DNA of 64,000 nt, from assembly GCF_014333615.1 (NCBI RefSeq), contig NZ_JACSCY010000013.1, positions 1-64,000 of the forward strand, written 5' to 3'. The stretch comes from Hymenobacter citatus (GTDB lineage Bacteria > Bacteroidota > Bacteroidia > Cytophagales > Hymenobacteraceae). The notes under the pieces were generated by a model. It searched no databases. It worked only from the letters and a program-made list of their open reading frames with translations, and was not told the origin of the DNA. Below, piece by piece: positions 26,940 to 35,632 of the stretch (position 1 is its first letter; every line of letters starts with the position of its first letter). The translations under genes and the position numbers were made by a program.

Positions 26940-28886
26940 ATGCACAAGCTATTCCTACTCGGCACCGTACTGCTGACGGCCGCTACCGCCGCCTCGGCCC
27001 AAACGCCGACATCTACACAAGCACATCAGGCAAAAACCGTTGCCGACACGCTCGTCATCCGCGGCCGCGTGACGGATGCCGGCGGCCAGCCCCTACCCGG
27101 CGTGACGGTGCTGGTGAAGGGCTCTACGATTGGGGCTTCTACCGCGGCCAATGGCACGTATCAGCTGAGCGTGCCGAAAGCAAGTAAGATTTTGGTTTTC
27201 AGCGCTATTGGTTACGTGACGCAGGAAGCAAAGCTGAGTAGCCAACAAATACTCAACGTGGTATTGGCGGAGGATAGGCAACAGCTCAACGAGGTAGTAG
27301 TGACGGGCTACGGCAGCCTACAACAGCAGTCGGTGTCAGGTAGCGCAGCGACGGTAGTATCCGGTCGGGTAGCTGGTGTTGCGGTGCGGGGCGCTGCCCG
27401 TGTACGGGGGAACCGAGGAGCTATGCCATCCGGCTTCTCGCCGGCCTACCCCGCAGAAAGCAGCGAATCCTACGCCACCATCCACGAAAACGGCTACCAC
27501 GATGCCCGGCGCGACCCGCTCAGTACCTTCAGTATTGATGTGGACCCGGCTAGCTACGCCAACGTGCGGCGCTTCCTCAACGACGGCCAGCTACCGCCCG
27601 CCGACGCCGTGCGGGTGGAGGAGATGATCAACTACTTCCACTACGACTACCCCCAACCAACTGCGCAAGAGCCGTTTTCCGTAACTACGGAGCTGGCCGC
27701 GTGCCCCTGGAACCCACAGCACCAGTTGGTACAGGTGGCCTTGCAGGGCCGCACCGTGGAAACTCAGCACCTGCCTCCGGCCAACCTGGTATTTCTGGTC
27801 GATGTGTCGGGCTCGATGAGCGCGGCCAACAAGCTGCCGTTGGTGCAGGCCGGGTTGCGGCAGCTGGTGCGCGAGCTGCGCCCCCAAGACCGCGTGGCGC
27901 TGGTGGCCTACGCCGGTGCTGCCGGCCTGGTGCTGCCGCCTACCCCCGGCCAGCAGCGGGAAAAAATTCTGACCGCCATTGATAACCTCTCGGCGGGCGG
28001 CTCTACTGCGGGTGGCGCCGGTTTGCGCCTGGCCTACCACGTGGCCCGCGAAAATTTCAACAAGGAAGGCAACAACCGCGTGGTGTTGGCTACCGACGGT
28101 GACTTTAACGTGGGCGAGAGCAGCGACCGGGACATGGAGCAGCTCATTACGGAGGAGCGCGAATCGGGGGTGTTCCTGACGGTACTGGGCGTGGGCGAGG
28201 GCAACTTACAGGATAAGAAAATGGAGCTGCTGGCCGACAAAGGCAACGGCAACTACGCCTACCTCGACAATATGCAGGAGGCCCGCCGCGTACTGGTGCA
28301 ACAGTTTGGCAGCACGCTGTTCACCATCGCCAAAGACGTGAAACTACAGCTGGAGTTCAATCCTACCCGCGTGCAGCAATACCGCTTGGTGGGTTACGAA
28401 AACCGCCTACTGGCCGCCGAGGATTTCAACAACGACCGCAAAGACGCGGGGGAACTAGGTTCCGGCCACACCGTAACGGCCCTCTACGAAGTGGTGCCCG
28501 TAGGCGCCCCACCAGTAGTCGACAACCTGAAATATCAGTCGAATACGGTGCCAGCCGCTTCGGCCTCCGCAGAGTTACTCACCGTGAAGCTGCGCTACAA
28601 AGAGCCCCAGGGCAGCACTAGTCGTCTGCTCACGCACACCCTGAGTGGGGCAGCCCGGCCGCTGACGCAAGCCTCAGAAAACCTACGCTTTGCGGCTGCT
28701 GTGGCGCAGTTTGGCATGCTGCTTCGCCAGAGCGACTACCGTGGCACGGCCACCTACGCCGAGGTGGCTCGCCAAGCCAAAGCCGCCCGCGGCCAGGATG
28801 CCGACGGCTACCGCGCCGAGTTTATCCGGCTGGTGCATGCTGCCGAGGGTATACGGCCCGCGCCCGCAACCTATGGCGCCCGGTAG
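26940..28886 (+). CDS. VWA-domain protein with carboxypeptidase-regulatory-like domain
   Basis: 648 residues, signal peptide at the N-terminus (LFLLGTVLLTAATAASA-Q). Residues about 40-115 are a carboxypeptidase-regulatory-like domain ending in LNEVVVTGYGS, like the start of TonB-dependent receptors. A YfbK-type N-terminal domain (FSIDVDPASYANVRRFL) follows, then a von Willebrand A domain with the metal site DVSGSMSA, and a C-terminal DUF3520-like part (LRYKEPQGSTSRLL). Secreted or periplasmic; probably protein-protein contacts. No partner operon is visible. Confidence 0.9.
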   Translation: MHKLFLLGTVLLTAATAASAQTPTSTQAHQAKTVADTLVIRGRVTDAGGQPLPGVTVLVKGSTIGASTAANGTYQLSVPKASKILVFSAIGYVTQEAKLSSQQILNVVLAEDRQQLNEVVVTGYGSLQQQSVSGSAATVVSGRVAGVAVRGAARVRGNRGAMPSGFSPAYPAESSESYATIHENGYHDARRDPLSTFSIDVDPASYANVRRFLNDGQLPPADAVRVEEMINYFHYDYPQPTAQEPFSVTTELAACPWNPQHQLVQVALQGRTVETQHLPPANLVFLVDVSGSMSAANKLPLVQAGLRQLVRELRPQDRVALVAYAGAAGLVLPPTPGQQREKILTAIDNLSAGGSTAGGAGLRLAYHVARENFNKEGNNRVVLATDGDFNVGESSDRDMEQLITEERESGVFLTVLGVGEGNLQDKKMELLADKGNGNYAYLDNMQEARRVLVQQFGSTLFTIAKDVKLQLEFNPTRVQQYRLVGYENRLLAAEDFNNDRKDAGELGSGHTVTALYEVVPVGAPPVVDNLKYQSNTVPAASASAELLTVKLRYKEPQGSTSRLLTHTLSGAARPLTQASENLRFAAAVAQFGMLLRQSDYRGTATYAEVARQAKAARGQDADGYRAEFIRLVHAAEGIRPAPATYGAR

Positions 28887-28957
28887 AAACCGGGGCACTC
28901 CCGGCGCGAGTTTGTCGTTACCTTCGGACCTTCGTCAGACTTTCCGAACTCTTTGTT

Positions 28958-29722
28958 TTGAACATCATCACGTATAATGTCAACGGCCTGCGCTCAGCTT
29001 TGAGCAAGGGCTTGCTCGATTGGGTAGCCCAGGCCCAGCCCGACGTGCTATGCCTGCAAGAAATTAAAGCGGGTAGGGACGCCCTGGACGTGGCCGGCTT
29101 CGCAGACCTGGGCTACCATGCCTATTTGCACCCGGCCGAAAAGCCAGGCTACAGCGGCGTGGCTACTTTCACCAAAACCCTACCCAACAACGTCGCCATT
29201 GGCTGCGGCACCGCCGATTACGACTCGGAGGGTAGGGTGCTACGGTTGGATTTCGACGATTTTTCGGTACTGAACACCTATATGCCCTCGGGCACCAGCG
29301 GACCAGAGCGACAGGCGTTTAAGGTGGAGTGGCTGCACTTTTTTCGGCGCTACGTGCGCGAGTTGCAAGCAGCTAGTGTGCCGCCGCTCATCATCGGCGG
29401 CGATTTCAACTGCTGCCAGACCGACATCGACTTGCACAACCCCAAGACCAACCAGAACAGCCCCGGCTTCACGCCCGAGGAGCGCCAGTGGTTCCGGGAT
29501 TTCCTGGCTGATGGCTTCACCGACTCCTTCCGCCACCACCACGGCGACGCCACTGGCCACTACTCCTGGTGGACCTACCGCGCCGGTGCCCGCGCCCGCA
29601 ACGTAGGCTGGCGCTTGGACCATCTGTTGGTCGATAAACAGTTGGAGCCGCGCATTCAGAAAGCCGGTCTGCTACCCGACGTGGTGCACTCCGACCACTG
29701 CCCGGCCTTCGTGGTGCTGTAG
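28958..29722 (+). CDS. xth: Exodeoxyribonuclease III
   Basis: 254 residues, TTG start: the family normally begins exactly at KIITYNVNGIRSA, and here the first residues are NIITYNVNGLRSALSKG, so no longer form is likely. Active-site blocks are CLQEIKAG, GDFNCC with DIDLHNPK, and the final HSDHCPAFVVL. The enzyme removes 3' nucleotides and cuts abasic sites in base-excision repair. It is a single gene, followed by palindromic repeat R4. Confidence 0.92.
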   Translation: MNIITYNVNGLRSALSKGLLDWVAQAQPDVLCLQEIKAGRDALDVAGFADLGYHAYLHPAEKPGYSGVATFTKTLPNNVAIGCGTADYDSEGRVLRLDFDDFSVLNTYMPSGTSGPERQAFKVEWLHFFRRYVRELQAASVPPLIIGGDFNCCQTDIDLHNPKTNQNSPGFTPEERQWFRDFLADGFTDSFRHHHGDATGHYSWWTYRAGARARNVGWRLDHLLVDKQLEPRIQKAGLLPDVVHSDHCPAFVVL

Positions 29723-29774
29723 GGACGCAGGTACCCATCGTTGCTGAGGGTAGGACTGCGTGCTAACGAAAGTT

Positions 29775-29867
29775 CGTCATGCTGAGCTTGCCGAAGCATC
29801 TCGCGTGCTGATGTTGGATACTATCTACCGTCAGCACGCGAGATGCTTCGGCAAGCTCAGCATGACG
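29775..29867. repeat. Palindromic repeat R4
   Basis: Two perfect 37-base arms (29775-29811 and 29831-29867) around a 19-base centre containing GATACTATCTACC. Outer ends CGTCATGCTGAGC. Confidence 0.9.
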
Positions 29868-29978
29868 TCCTATTGTTTCTAGTCGCAGCACCCGGAACAA
29901 TTTCCCTACCCTCCGTTGTCGTTCTCATACCGGCGGGCAAATCCGTATCTTGCCTGAACCGAACCGAGCCTATCGCTA

Positions 29979-32900
29979 GTGGAAAACCGAGATACTATAC
30001 CGTCGGCACCGGCTTTGCAGCGGGTACTGGCGCAGCTAGAAGCCTTTAAGCGTAAGTTTTACCTGAGCCTGCTGGTGCGCGGTGGGCTGGTAGCCCTGGG
30101 CCTGTTGCTGACCTTGTTTGTGGTCTTCAACCTGCTCGAATACTTCTTGTACCTACCTACTTGGGTGCGGGGCGGACTGCTGTTCGGCTTTCTGGGATTG
30201 GTGGTCTACGCCTTTATGCGATGGATCTGGCAGCCCCTGGCAGCCCTCACCAACTTGCGCCGCCTGCTCTCCGATGAGCAAGCCGCCAGCAGGGTAGGGG
30301 AGTTGTTTCCGGAAGTACAAGACAAGCTCCTGAATGCCTTACAGCTGCAAGGCCAAGCCCGCGAAAACGCCCTGATTGCCGCCAGCCTGGAGCAGCGCGC
30401 CGGCCAGCTCGCTGGTTTCGAGTTCACCAAGGGCATCGACCTGAAAACCCAGACGCGGCCGTTGTGGAAATACGTGGCTGTGCCGGCAGGTATTATTGCC
30501 CTGCTGCTGCTGGTGTACCCGGCGTTGTTTGTGCAGGGCACCGAGCGCATTTTACACTACAACCGCGCCTACTCGCCGCCCGCACCGTTTCGGTTTGTGG
30601 TGGAGAACAAGAACCTGCAAGCCTTTAAGGGCGAAGACTTTGCTCTAGAAGTGGCGGTGGAAGGTGACGCCCTACCCAACGATATTACGGTGCGGTATGA
30701 TGGCCGCGAGCGGCACCTGAGCAAGCAGGCCAATGGCCGCTACCGCTACGAGTTCAAGCAGGTGCAAAAGAACGTATCCTTCCAGCTGGCCGCTGCGGGT
30801 TTTACGTCGGATGAGTACGATTTGCGTGTGCGCCAGCGCCCCGACCTGCGCGACTTCTCGGTGCGCGTTTCCTACCCTGCCTACCTGGGCAAGGCTGCCG
30901 AAACCATTCGCAACACTGGCAACCTGACCGTGCCGGAGGGTAGCACCGTGCAGTGGAACTTCGCCACCGAAGCCACCGACGAGTTGCAACTCGTTTTCCA
31001 AAACCCCAACGAAACCGTGACGGCTGCCGCCGACGGTAACGAGTTTACGGCCTCGCGGCGGGTGATGCGCAGCCAGCCCTACCTGGTGCGCCTGCGCAAC
31101 CCCGCCAGCCTCAACCGCGACCCGATCCAATACCAGCTCACGGCCCTACCCGACCAGGCTCCCGACATCACCCTGGAAACCTTTGCCGATACCACGGCCC
31201 GGCAGTTTCTCGCCCTGGGCGGTACCGTGCGCGACGACTACGGCCTCTCGCGCCTGCAACTGCACTACCGCGTGGCGGGCGGCAACCCTGGAGCGCCCTA
31301 CAAGACCCGCGCCCTACCCCTGCAAGGCGGCGCAGCCCAGGCCTACGCCTACCAGTGGGACGTGCGCGCCCTCAACCTAAAGCCCGGCGACCGGCTGGAA
31401 TACTTCGTGCAGGTGTGGGACAACGACGGCGTGCACGGCCCCAAGTCGGCGCGCACGCGGCAGGCCGAATACCGGCTACCCTCGCGGGCAGCCCAGCGCG
31501 AGCAGTTGGCGCAGAAGTCGGCGGCGGTGCAGAACCAACTGAGCCGCGCCGGCGAGCAGAGCAAGCAGCTGGAGCGCGAAATGGCTAAGACCGACAACAA
31601 GCTGAAGACCAAACGCGAGCTGAGCTTCCAGGACCGCAAGCAGCTGCAGAATATGTTGGAAGAGAAAAAGCAGGTGGATCAGCAGTTGGCTGATATGAAG
31701 CAGGCTTTTGAGCAGATGATGCAGCAGCAGAACGAGTTGGACCCCAAAAGCCAGGAGCTAGCCGAAAAGGCGCAGGAACTGCAAAAGCTAATGGAAACCC
31801 TCCTTGACCCTGAAACCAAGAAGCTCTATGAGGAGCTGCAAAAGCTCCTGGAAAATCAGCAGGACCACAACCAGCTGGACATGCAGCAACTCCTGCAAAA
31901 GCTCGAAAACAAAGAACAAACCTTGCAAAAAGAGCTAGAGCGGGCGTTGGAGATGTTCAAGCAGTTGCAGTTTGAGCAGAAGCAGGACGCCGCCCTCGAC
32001 AAGCTGCAAAAACTGGCCGAGGAGCAGAAAAAGCTAGCCGAGCAAACCCAGCAAAACGACAAAAACAACCAGGACAACAAGCTCAGCAACGAGCAACAGA
32101 AGCAGAAGAACGAGGAGCTGAAACAGCAGCAACAGCAGGCCAAGGAGCAGTTTGAGGAAATCAAGCAGGACTTGCAGGACCTGAAGAAGATGGACGAGCA
32201 GCTGGGCGGCGAAAACGAGGCCGACGAGATGAAGCAGGAGCAGCAGCAGGTAGACCAGCAGATGCAGGAAAGCCAGCAGCAGCTTCAAAAAAATCAGAAC
32301 CAAAAGGCCAGCCAGGCCCAGAAGCAAGCCGCTCAGAAAATGCAGCAAATGGCCCAGGAAATGCAGCAGCAGATGGACCAGGAGGAGCAGGACCAGCAGC
32401 AGCAGAACATCGATGGCCTGCGCGACATCCTGGAAAACCTGCTCAAGCTGAGCTTCGATGAGGAAGGCGTGATGAAGCAGTTCCGGCAGGTAGACCAGCA
32501 GGACCCGCGCTTCGTGCAGCTAGGCCAGCAGCAGCGCAAGCTCCGCGACGACGCCCGCGTGGTGCAGGACTCGCTGTATGCGCTGGCTAAAAAAGTTTTT
32601 CAGCTCCAGAGCTTTGTCACGCGGGAGGTAGGGGAGATGAACGGCCGTATGGACGAGTCGATGAGCCACATCCAGCAGCGCGACGTGCGCCGCGCTACCG
32701 CCAGCCAGCAGCAGGCCATGACCAGCATGAACAACCTGGCCCTGATGCTGAATGACGCCCTGAAACAGATGCAGGAGCAGCAGCGTCAGAGTCAGCAGCA
32801 ACAGCAGCAGGGCGGCGGCAAACCGGGCCGCAAAAAGAAGAAAGGTAGCAGCGCCGGCGAGGGCCAATTGGGCCGCATGCAGCAGCAGCTCAACCAGCAG

Positions 32901-33386
32901 ATTCAGCAGCTCCAGCAGAGCGGTAAATCGGGTAGGGCCTTGTCGGAGGAGCTGGCCAAACTAGCCGGGCAGCAGCAGATGCTGCGCGACGCGTTGCAGA
33001 AAATGGACCAGATGAAGCCCGGTGGTAAGCCTGGCGGCAAAGAAGGCAAAGGCCAGGACGGCGGCGGTGGCACCGGCGAGCTGAAAAAAATGATGGAACA
33101 AACCGAAACCGACCTCGTAAACAAGCGGCTGACGGAGCAAACCATCATGCGCCAGCAACAAATCCTGACGCGTTTGCTGGAAGCCGAGAAATCGGCCCAG
33201 GAGCGCGACCAGGAAGAACGTCGCGAAGCGCAGACGGCGCAGAACCGGCCGCCGGTATTTCCGCCTGCTTTCGAAAAATACAAGCAGCAGAAAACCCGGC
33301 AAACGGAGCTGCTTCGTACCGTTCCGCCCGCCCTCACGCCCTATTATCAGCGTGAGGTCAGTGAATATTTTCAGAAAATGAAATAG
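29979..33386 (+). CDS. DUF4175-type membrane protein with long Gln/Lys coiled coil
   Basis: 1135 residues, GTG start. Three membrane helices lie near residues 31-53, 58-76 and 166-185. A periplasmic-type beta region (about 200-500) is followed by a very long Gln/Lys/Glu-rich stretch (about 510-1090) with many QQQ runs, strongly predicted as coiled coil. This is a large Bacteroidota family (DUF4175) with no known function; the size fits a scaffold at the envelope. Downstream genes rsbW-like and ybeY follow in the same direction within 45 bases, so they may be co-transcribed. Confidence 0.82.
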   Translation: MENRDTIPSAPALQRVLAQLEAFKRKFYLSLLVRGGLVALGLLLTLFVVFNLLEYFLYLPTWVRGGLLFGFLGLVVYAFMRWIWQPLAALTNLRRLLSDEQAASRVGELFPEVQDKLLNALQLQGQARENALIAASLEQRAGQLAGFEFTKGIDLKTQTRPLWKYVAVPAGIIALLLLVYPALFVQGTERILHYNRAYSPPAPFRFVVENKNLQAFKGEDFALEVAVEGDALPNDITVRYDGRERHLSKQANGRYRYEFKQVQKNVSFQLAAAGFTSDEYDLRVRQRPDLRDFSVRVSYPAYLGKAAETIRNTGNLTVPEGSTVQWNFATEATDELQLVFQNPNETVTAAADGNEFTASRRVMRSQPYLVRLRNPASLNRDPIQYQLTALPDQAPDITLETFADTTARQFLALGGTVRDDYGLSRLQLHYRVAGGNPGAPYKTRALPLQGGAAQAYAYQWDVRALNLKPGDRLEYFVQVWDNDGVHGPKSARTRQAEYRLPSRAAQREQLAQKSAAVQNQLSRAGEQSKQLEREMAKTDNKLKTKRELSFQDRKQLQNMLEEKKQVDQQLADMKQAFEQMMQQQNELDPKSQELAEKAQELQKLMETLLDPETKKLYEELQKLLENQQDHNQLDMQQLLQKLENKEQTLQKELERALEMFKQLQFEQKQDAALDKLQKLAEEQKKLAEQTQQNDKNNQDNKLSNEQQKQKNEELKQQQQQAKEQFEEIKQDLQDLKKMDEQLGGENEADEMKQEQQQVDQQMQESQQQLQKNQNQKASQAQKQAAQKMQQMAQEMQQQMDQEEQDQQQQNIDGLRDILENLLKLSFDEEGVMKQFRQVDQQDPRFVQLGQQQRKLRDDARVVQDSLYALAKKVFQLQSFVTREVGEMNGRMDESMSHIQQRDVRRATASQQQAMTSMNNLALMLNDALKQMQEQQRQSQQQQQQGGGKPGRKKKKGSSAGEGQLGRMQQQLNQQIQQLQQSGKSGRALSEELAKLAGQQQMLRDALQKMDQMKPGGKPGGKEGKGQDGGGGTGELKKMMEQTETDLVNKRLTEQTIMRQQQILTRLLEAEKSAQERDQEERREAQTAQNRPPVFPPAFEKYKQQKTRQTELLRTVPPALTPYYQREVSEYFQKMK

Positions 33387-33429
33387 CTCTCCTTATTTTT
33401 ACCGCGCTGCCCCCTCTTACCAACCCCTT

Positions 33430-33876
33430 ATGAAGCAGGTTAAAATTCAAATTCCTTCGCTGGTCGAGAACATCCGAGTAGTGGAAAGTTTCATCGACAA
33501 TTCGAAGGATACCTTCCATATTGAAGACGACATCTACGGCAACATTATGGTGGCCGTCACCGAAGCGGTGAACAACGCCATTCGGCACGGCAATAAGTTC
33601 GACAAGGACAAGAACGTATTTCTGTCGCTGTATGTAGATCAGGACCGCCTGAAGTTTGAAGTACAGGACGAAGGCGAAGGCTTCGACTACGACAATCTGC
33701 TGGATCCTACTGCGCCCGAAAACCTGGAAAACCCCGGGGGCCGCGGTATCTTCCTCATTCGCCACCTCGCCGATGAGGTGGAGTTCACCCAGGAGGGTCG
33801 CAACGTGCAGCTCACGTTCCTGCTCGCGCCCGCACCTGCCACTTCCGACTCACCATCCGACCACGTCACGGCCTAA
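33430..33876 (+). CDS. RsbW/SpoIIAB-type ATP-binding regulator
   Basis: 148 residues, a stand-alone HATPase_c domain. It has the N box VTEAVNNAIRHGN, the G1 box VQDEGEGFDYDN and the G2 box GGRGIFLIRHLADEV. Proteins of this type bind ATP and act as serine kinases or anti-sigma factors on partner-switch proteins. No anti-anti-sigma gene is adjacent, although a SpoIIAA-like gene lies at 48.2 kb. It sits 43 bases after the DUF4175 gene and 8 bases before ybeY. Confidence 0.88.
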   Translation: MKQVKIQIPSLVENIRVVESFIDNSKDTFHIEDDIYGNIMVAVTEAVNNAIRHGNKFDKDKNVFLSLYVDQDRLKFEVQDEGEGFDYDNLLDPTAPENLENPGGRGIFLIRHLADEVEFTQEGRNVQLTFLLAPAPATSDSPSDHVTA

Positions 33877-33884
33877 GCTTGGGT

Positions 33885-34361
33885 ATGAACACAGCTGAAC
33901 ACGACGAATTTTTACATGACGAGCCGCGCCACGAAACGCCCGGCATCGAGTTTATCGTAGAGGAAGTGGATTTCGAGTTGGCCGACGCCGCCGAACTCAC
34001 TTCCTGGATCGAACGGATTGCGGCCGTACACGAGCATGAAATCGTTCAGCTGACCTATATCTTCTGCTCCGACGAGTACTTGCACCAAGTGAACGTGGAA
34101 TACCTCGACCACGACACCTACACCGACGTCATCACCTTCGATAACTCAGATACCTCGGACGTGATTGAGGGTGACATCTTTATCTCCGTAGAGCGCATCC
34201 GCGAAAACGCGCAGCAGTTGGGCGTCACGTTCCGCGATGAGTTGCACCGCGTGATGATCCACGGCGTGCTACACCTATTGGGCTACGCCGATAAGGACTT
34301 GCTGAGCCAGACAGCCATGCGCAAAAAGGAAGACGACTGCCTGTTGCTGCGCACGTTCTAA
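33885..34361 (+). CDS. ybeY: Endoribonuclease YbeY
   Basis: 158 residues. The zinc-binding and catalytic HGVLHLLGYADKD motif (H-x3-H-x5-D) lies near residue 125, and DTYTDVITFDN is the second family block. YbeY matures 16S rRNA and takes part in ribosome quality control. I chose the ATG at 33885 over a TTG two codons upstream. It is 8 bases after the RsbW-like gene. A hairpin terminator follows. Confidence 0.93.
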   Translation: MNTAEHDEFLHDEPRHETPGIEFIVEEVDFELADAAELTSWIERIAAVHEHEIVQLTYIFCSDEYLHQVNVEYLDHDTYTDVITFDNSDTSDVIEGDIFISVERIRENAQQLGVTFRDELHRVMIHGVLHLLGYADKDLLSQTAMRKKEDDCLLLRTF

Positions 34362-34399
34362 GAAGTTTGCTGTTATTTCATACGGATTGATTTTGCAGG

Positions 34400-34427
34400 A
34401 ACGCCCGCCGAAATGCGGGCGTTTTCT
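34400..34427 (+). terminator. Terminator after ybeY
   Basis: A 9-base GC-rich stem (34400-34408 with 34415-34423), 6-base loop, then TTTTCTGT. Confidence 0.8.
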
Positions 34428-34442
34428 GTATTGTTGACTACC

Positions 34443-34570
34443 CGTTGTCATTCCGAGCATGTTGCGCATCAAGCTAGCGACGAGGAATCTGAGTAAACCG
34501 CTGCCAGAAGACAGACGACTACGAAATCCGTGTCATCCGACAAATCCGAGCGAATCCGTGGTTCAGATTT
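34443..34570 (+). repeat. Solo repeat arm followed by ATCCG periodic repeat
   Basis: GTTGTCATTCCGAGCA at 34443 is the outer end of the palindrome family, but no matching right arm follows. Next, ATCCG occurs four times at 34526, 34535, 34544 and 34554, that is every 9-10 bases. The same ATCCG block, in both orientations, forms the outer arms of R9 (59201-59418). Confidence 0.65.
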
Positions 34571-34612
34571 CTTGCACGCCCAAAATACCATCCCTACCCA
34601 CCTTATCCACCT

Positions 34613-35326
34613 ATGTCGGCCACGCCCTCTCCTTTTCCTATTATTCCGGGCAATATGCTGGACTACTACTTGGGCCAGGGCTACTACCGGATGCATCAGG
34701 ACTTGTTTACGTGCCGTTTCCTACCCATCAACGACACCTTACACACGGTGCACTGGCTGCGCTTGGTGCTAGACAATGTAACGTGGGGACCGGAGCAGCG
34801 CCGCCTGCTACGTGTGAATGAGCCGTTTGCCGTTTCGCTACGCCCCTTTCGGCTAACGGACGAGTACGAAACGCTCTATGCACAGTACCGCGCCTCTATC
34901 ACCTTCGACGCGCCGCCTTCGGTGGAGGCGTTCTTACTGGCCGGTGCAACCCACAACATCTTCACGACCAGCGTGCTAGAGGTACGTAACAACGGGCAGC
35001 TGATTGCAGCCGGCATTTTCGACAGCGGCACGCGCAGCTTGGCGGGCATCATGAATTTCTACGACCCTACCTACCGCAAAAACAGCCTGGGAAAGTACCT
35101 GATGCTGCTGAAAATAAACCACGCCCGTAGCCAGCACATGCAATATTACTACCCCGGCTACCTAGTGCACGACTACCCCAAATTCGATTACAAGCTATTT
35201 CCCTGCCTACCCGCCACAGAGGTGTTCGACTGCCTGCGCGACCAATGGCTCCCATTCAGCTGGGACGCTGTGAACCGGCAAGCCGCTGACTTGATGCTTG
35301 ATTGGGACGAGCAGGAACTAGACTAA
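34613..35326 (+). CDS. Arginyl/leucyl-tRNA-protein transferase-like (ATE/Bpt C-terminal) protein
   Basis: 237 residues. The C-terminal half matches the GNAT-like catalytic part of ATE1 and Bpt: AAGIFDSGTRSLAGIMNFYD, then SLGKYLMLLKINHARSQHM, YYYPGYLVHDYPKFDYK. These enzymes attach Arg or Leu from aminoacyl-tRNA to protein N-termini in the N-degron pathway. The N-terminal Cys-rich region of ATE/Bpt is only vaguely kept; the usual CxxC is not seen. So function is likely related, but the amino acid moved and the target are open. Confidence 0.65.
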   Translation: MSATPSPFPIIPGNMLDYYLGQGYYRMHQDLFTCRFLPINDTLHTVHWLRLVLDNVTWGPEQRRLLRVNEPFAVSLRPFRLTDEYETLYAQYRASITFDAPPSVEAFLLAGATHNIFTTSVLEVRNNGQLIAAGIFDSGTRSLAGIMNFYDPTYRKNSLGKYLMLLKINHARSQHMQYYYPGYLVHDYPKFDYKLFPCLPATEVFDCLRDQWLPFSWDAVNRQAADLMLDWDEQELD

Positions 35327-35338
35327 CTGCCTGACGTG

Positions 35339-35346
35339 TATCTTTG
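35339..35346 (+). promoter_or_regulatory. -7 element upstream of mnmG
   Basis: TATCTTTG fits TAnnTTTG, without a clear TTG partner. If used, the mnmG transcript has a leader of about 280 bases that contains the whole inverted repeat 35366-35587. Confidence 0.45.
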
Positions 35347-35365
35347 CAGCTGCTTTTCGGAAGCT

Positions 35366-35587
35366 GTTTTGCACAGAGTCAATGCGACAAGACGGCCGCC
35401 CGCGTCGTCTGCCGGTCCGACGCCGTAGGCGTCCGACCGGTTGTCGTTGCTGATGTCCGGACCACGTGGGTGGACGTCAGCAAGTCGTTTGTGCAACGTC
35501 AGCAGGTGGCAACCGGTCGGACGCCTACGGCGTCGGACCGGCAGACGACGCGGGCGTCTGTTCTGTCCCGTTAACTCCGTGCAAAAC
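35366..35587. repeat. Large inverted repeat in the mnmG leader
   Basis: Outer arms GTTTTGCACAGAGT and ACTCCGTGCAAAAC pair with few mismatches, and the inner GC-rich arms GCGTCGTCTGCCGGTCCGAC / GTCGGACCGGCAGACGACGC (from 35402 and to 35551) pair perfectly and continue through GCCGTAGGCGTCCGACCGGTTG. A smaller inner palindrome (TGCTGATGTCC / GGACGTCAGCA) forms the tip. It differs from the R1-R10 family. The whole 306-base gap before mnmG holds nothing else. Confidence 0.8.
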
Positions 35588-35632
35588 ACAGTAAGAGTGA
35601 AACTCTACAAGGAGAAATTTTCTTAAGAAGGC

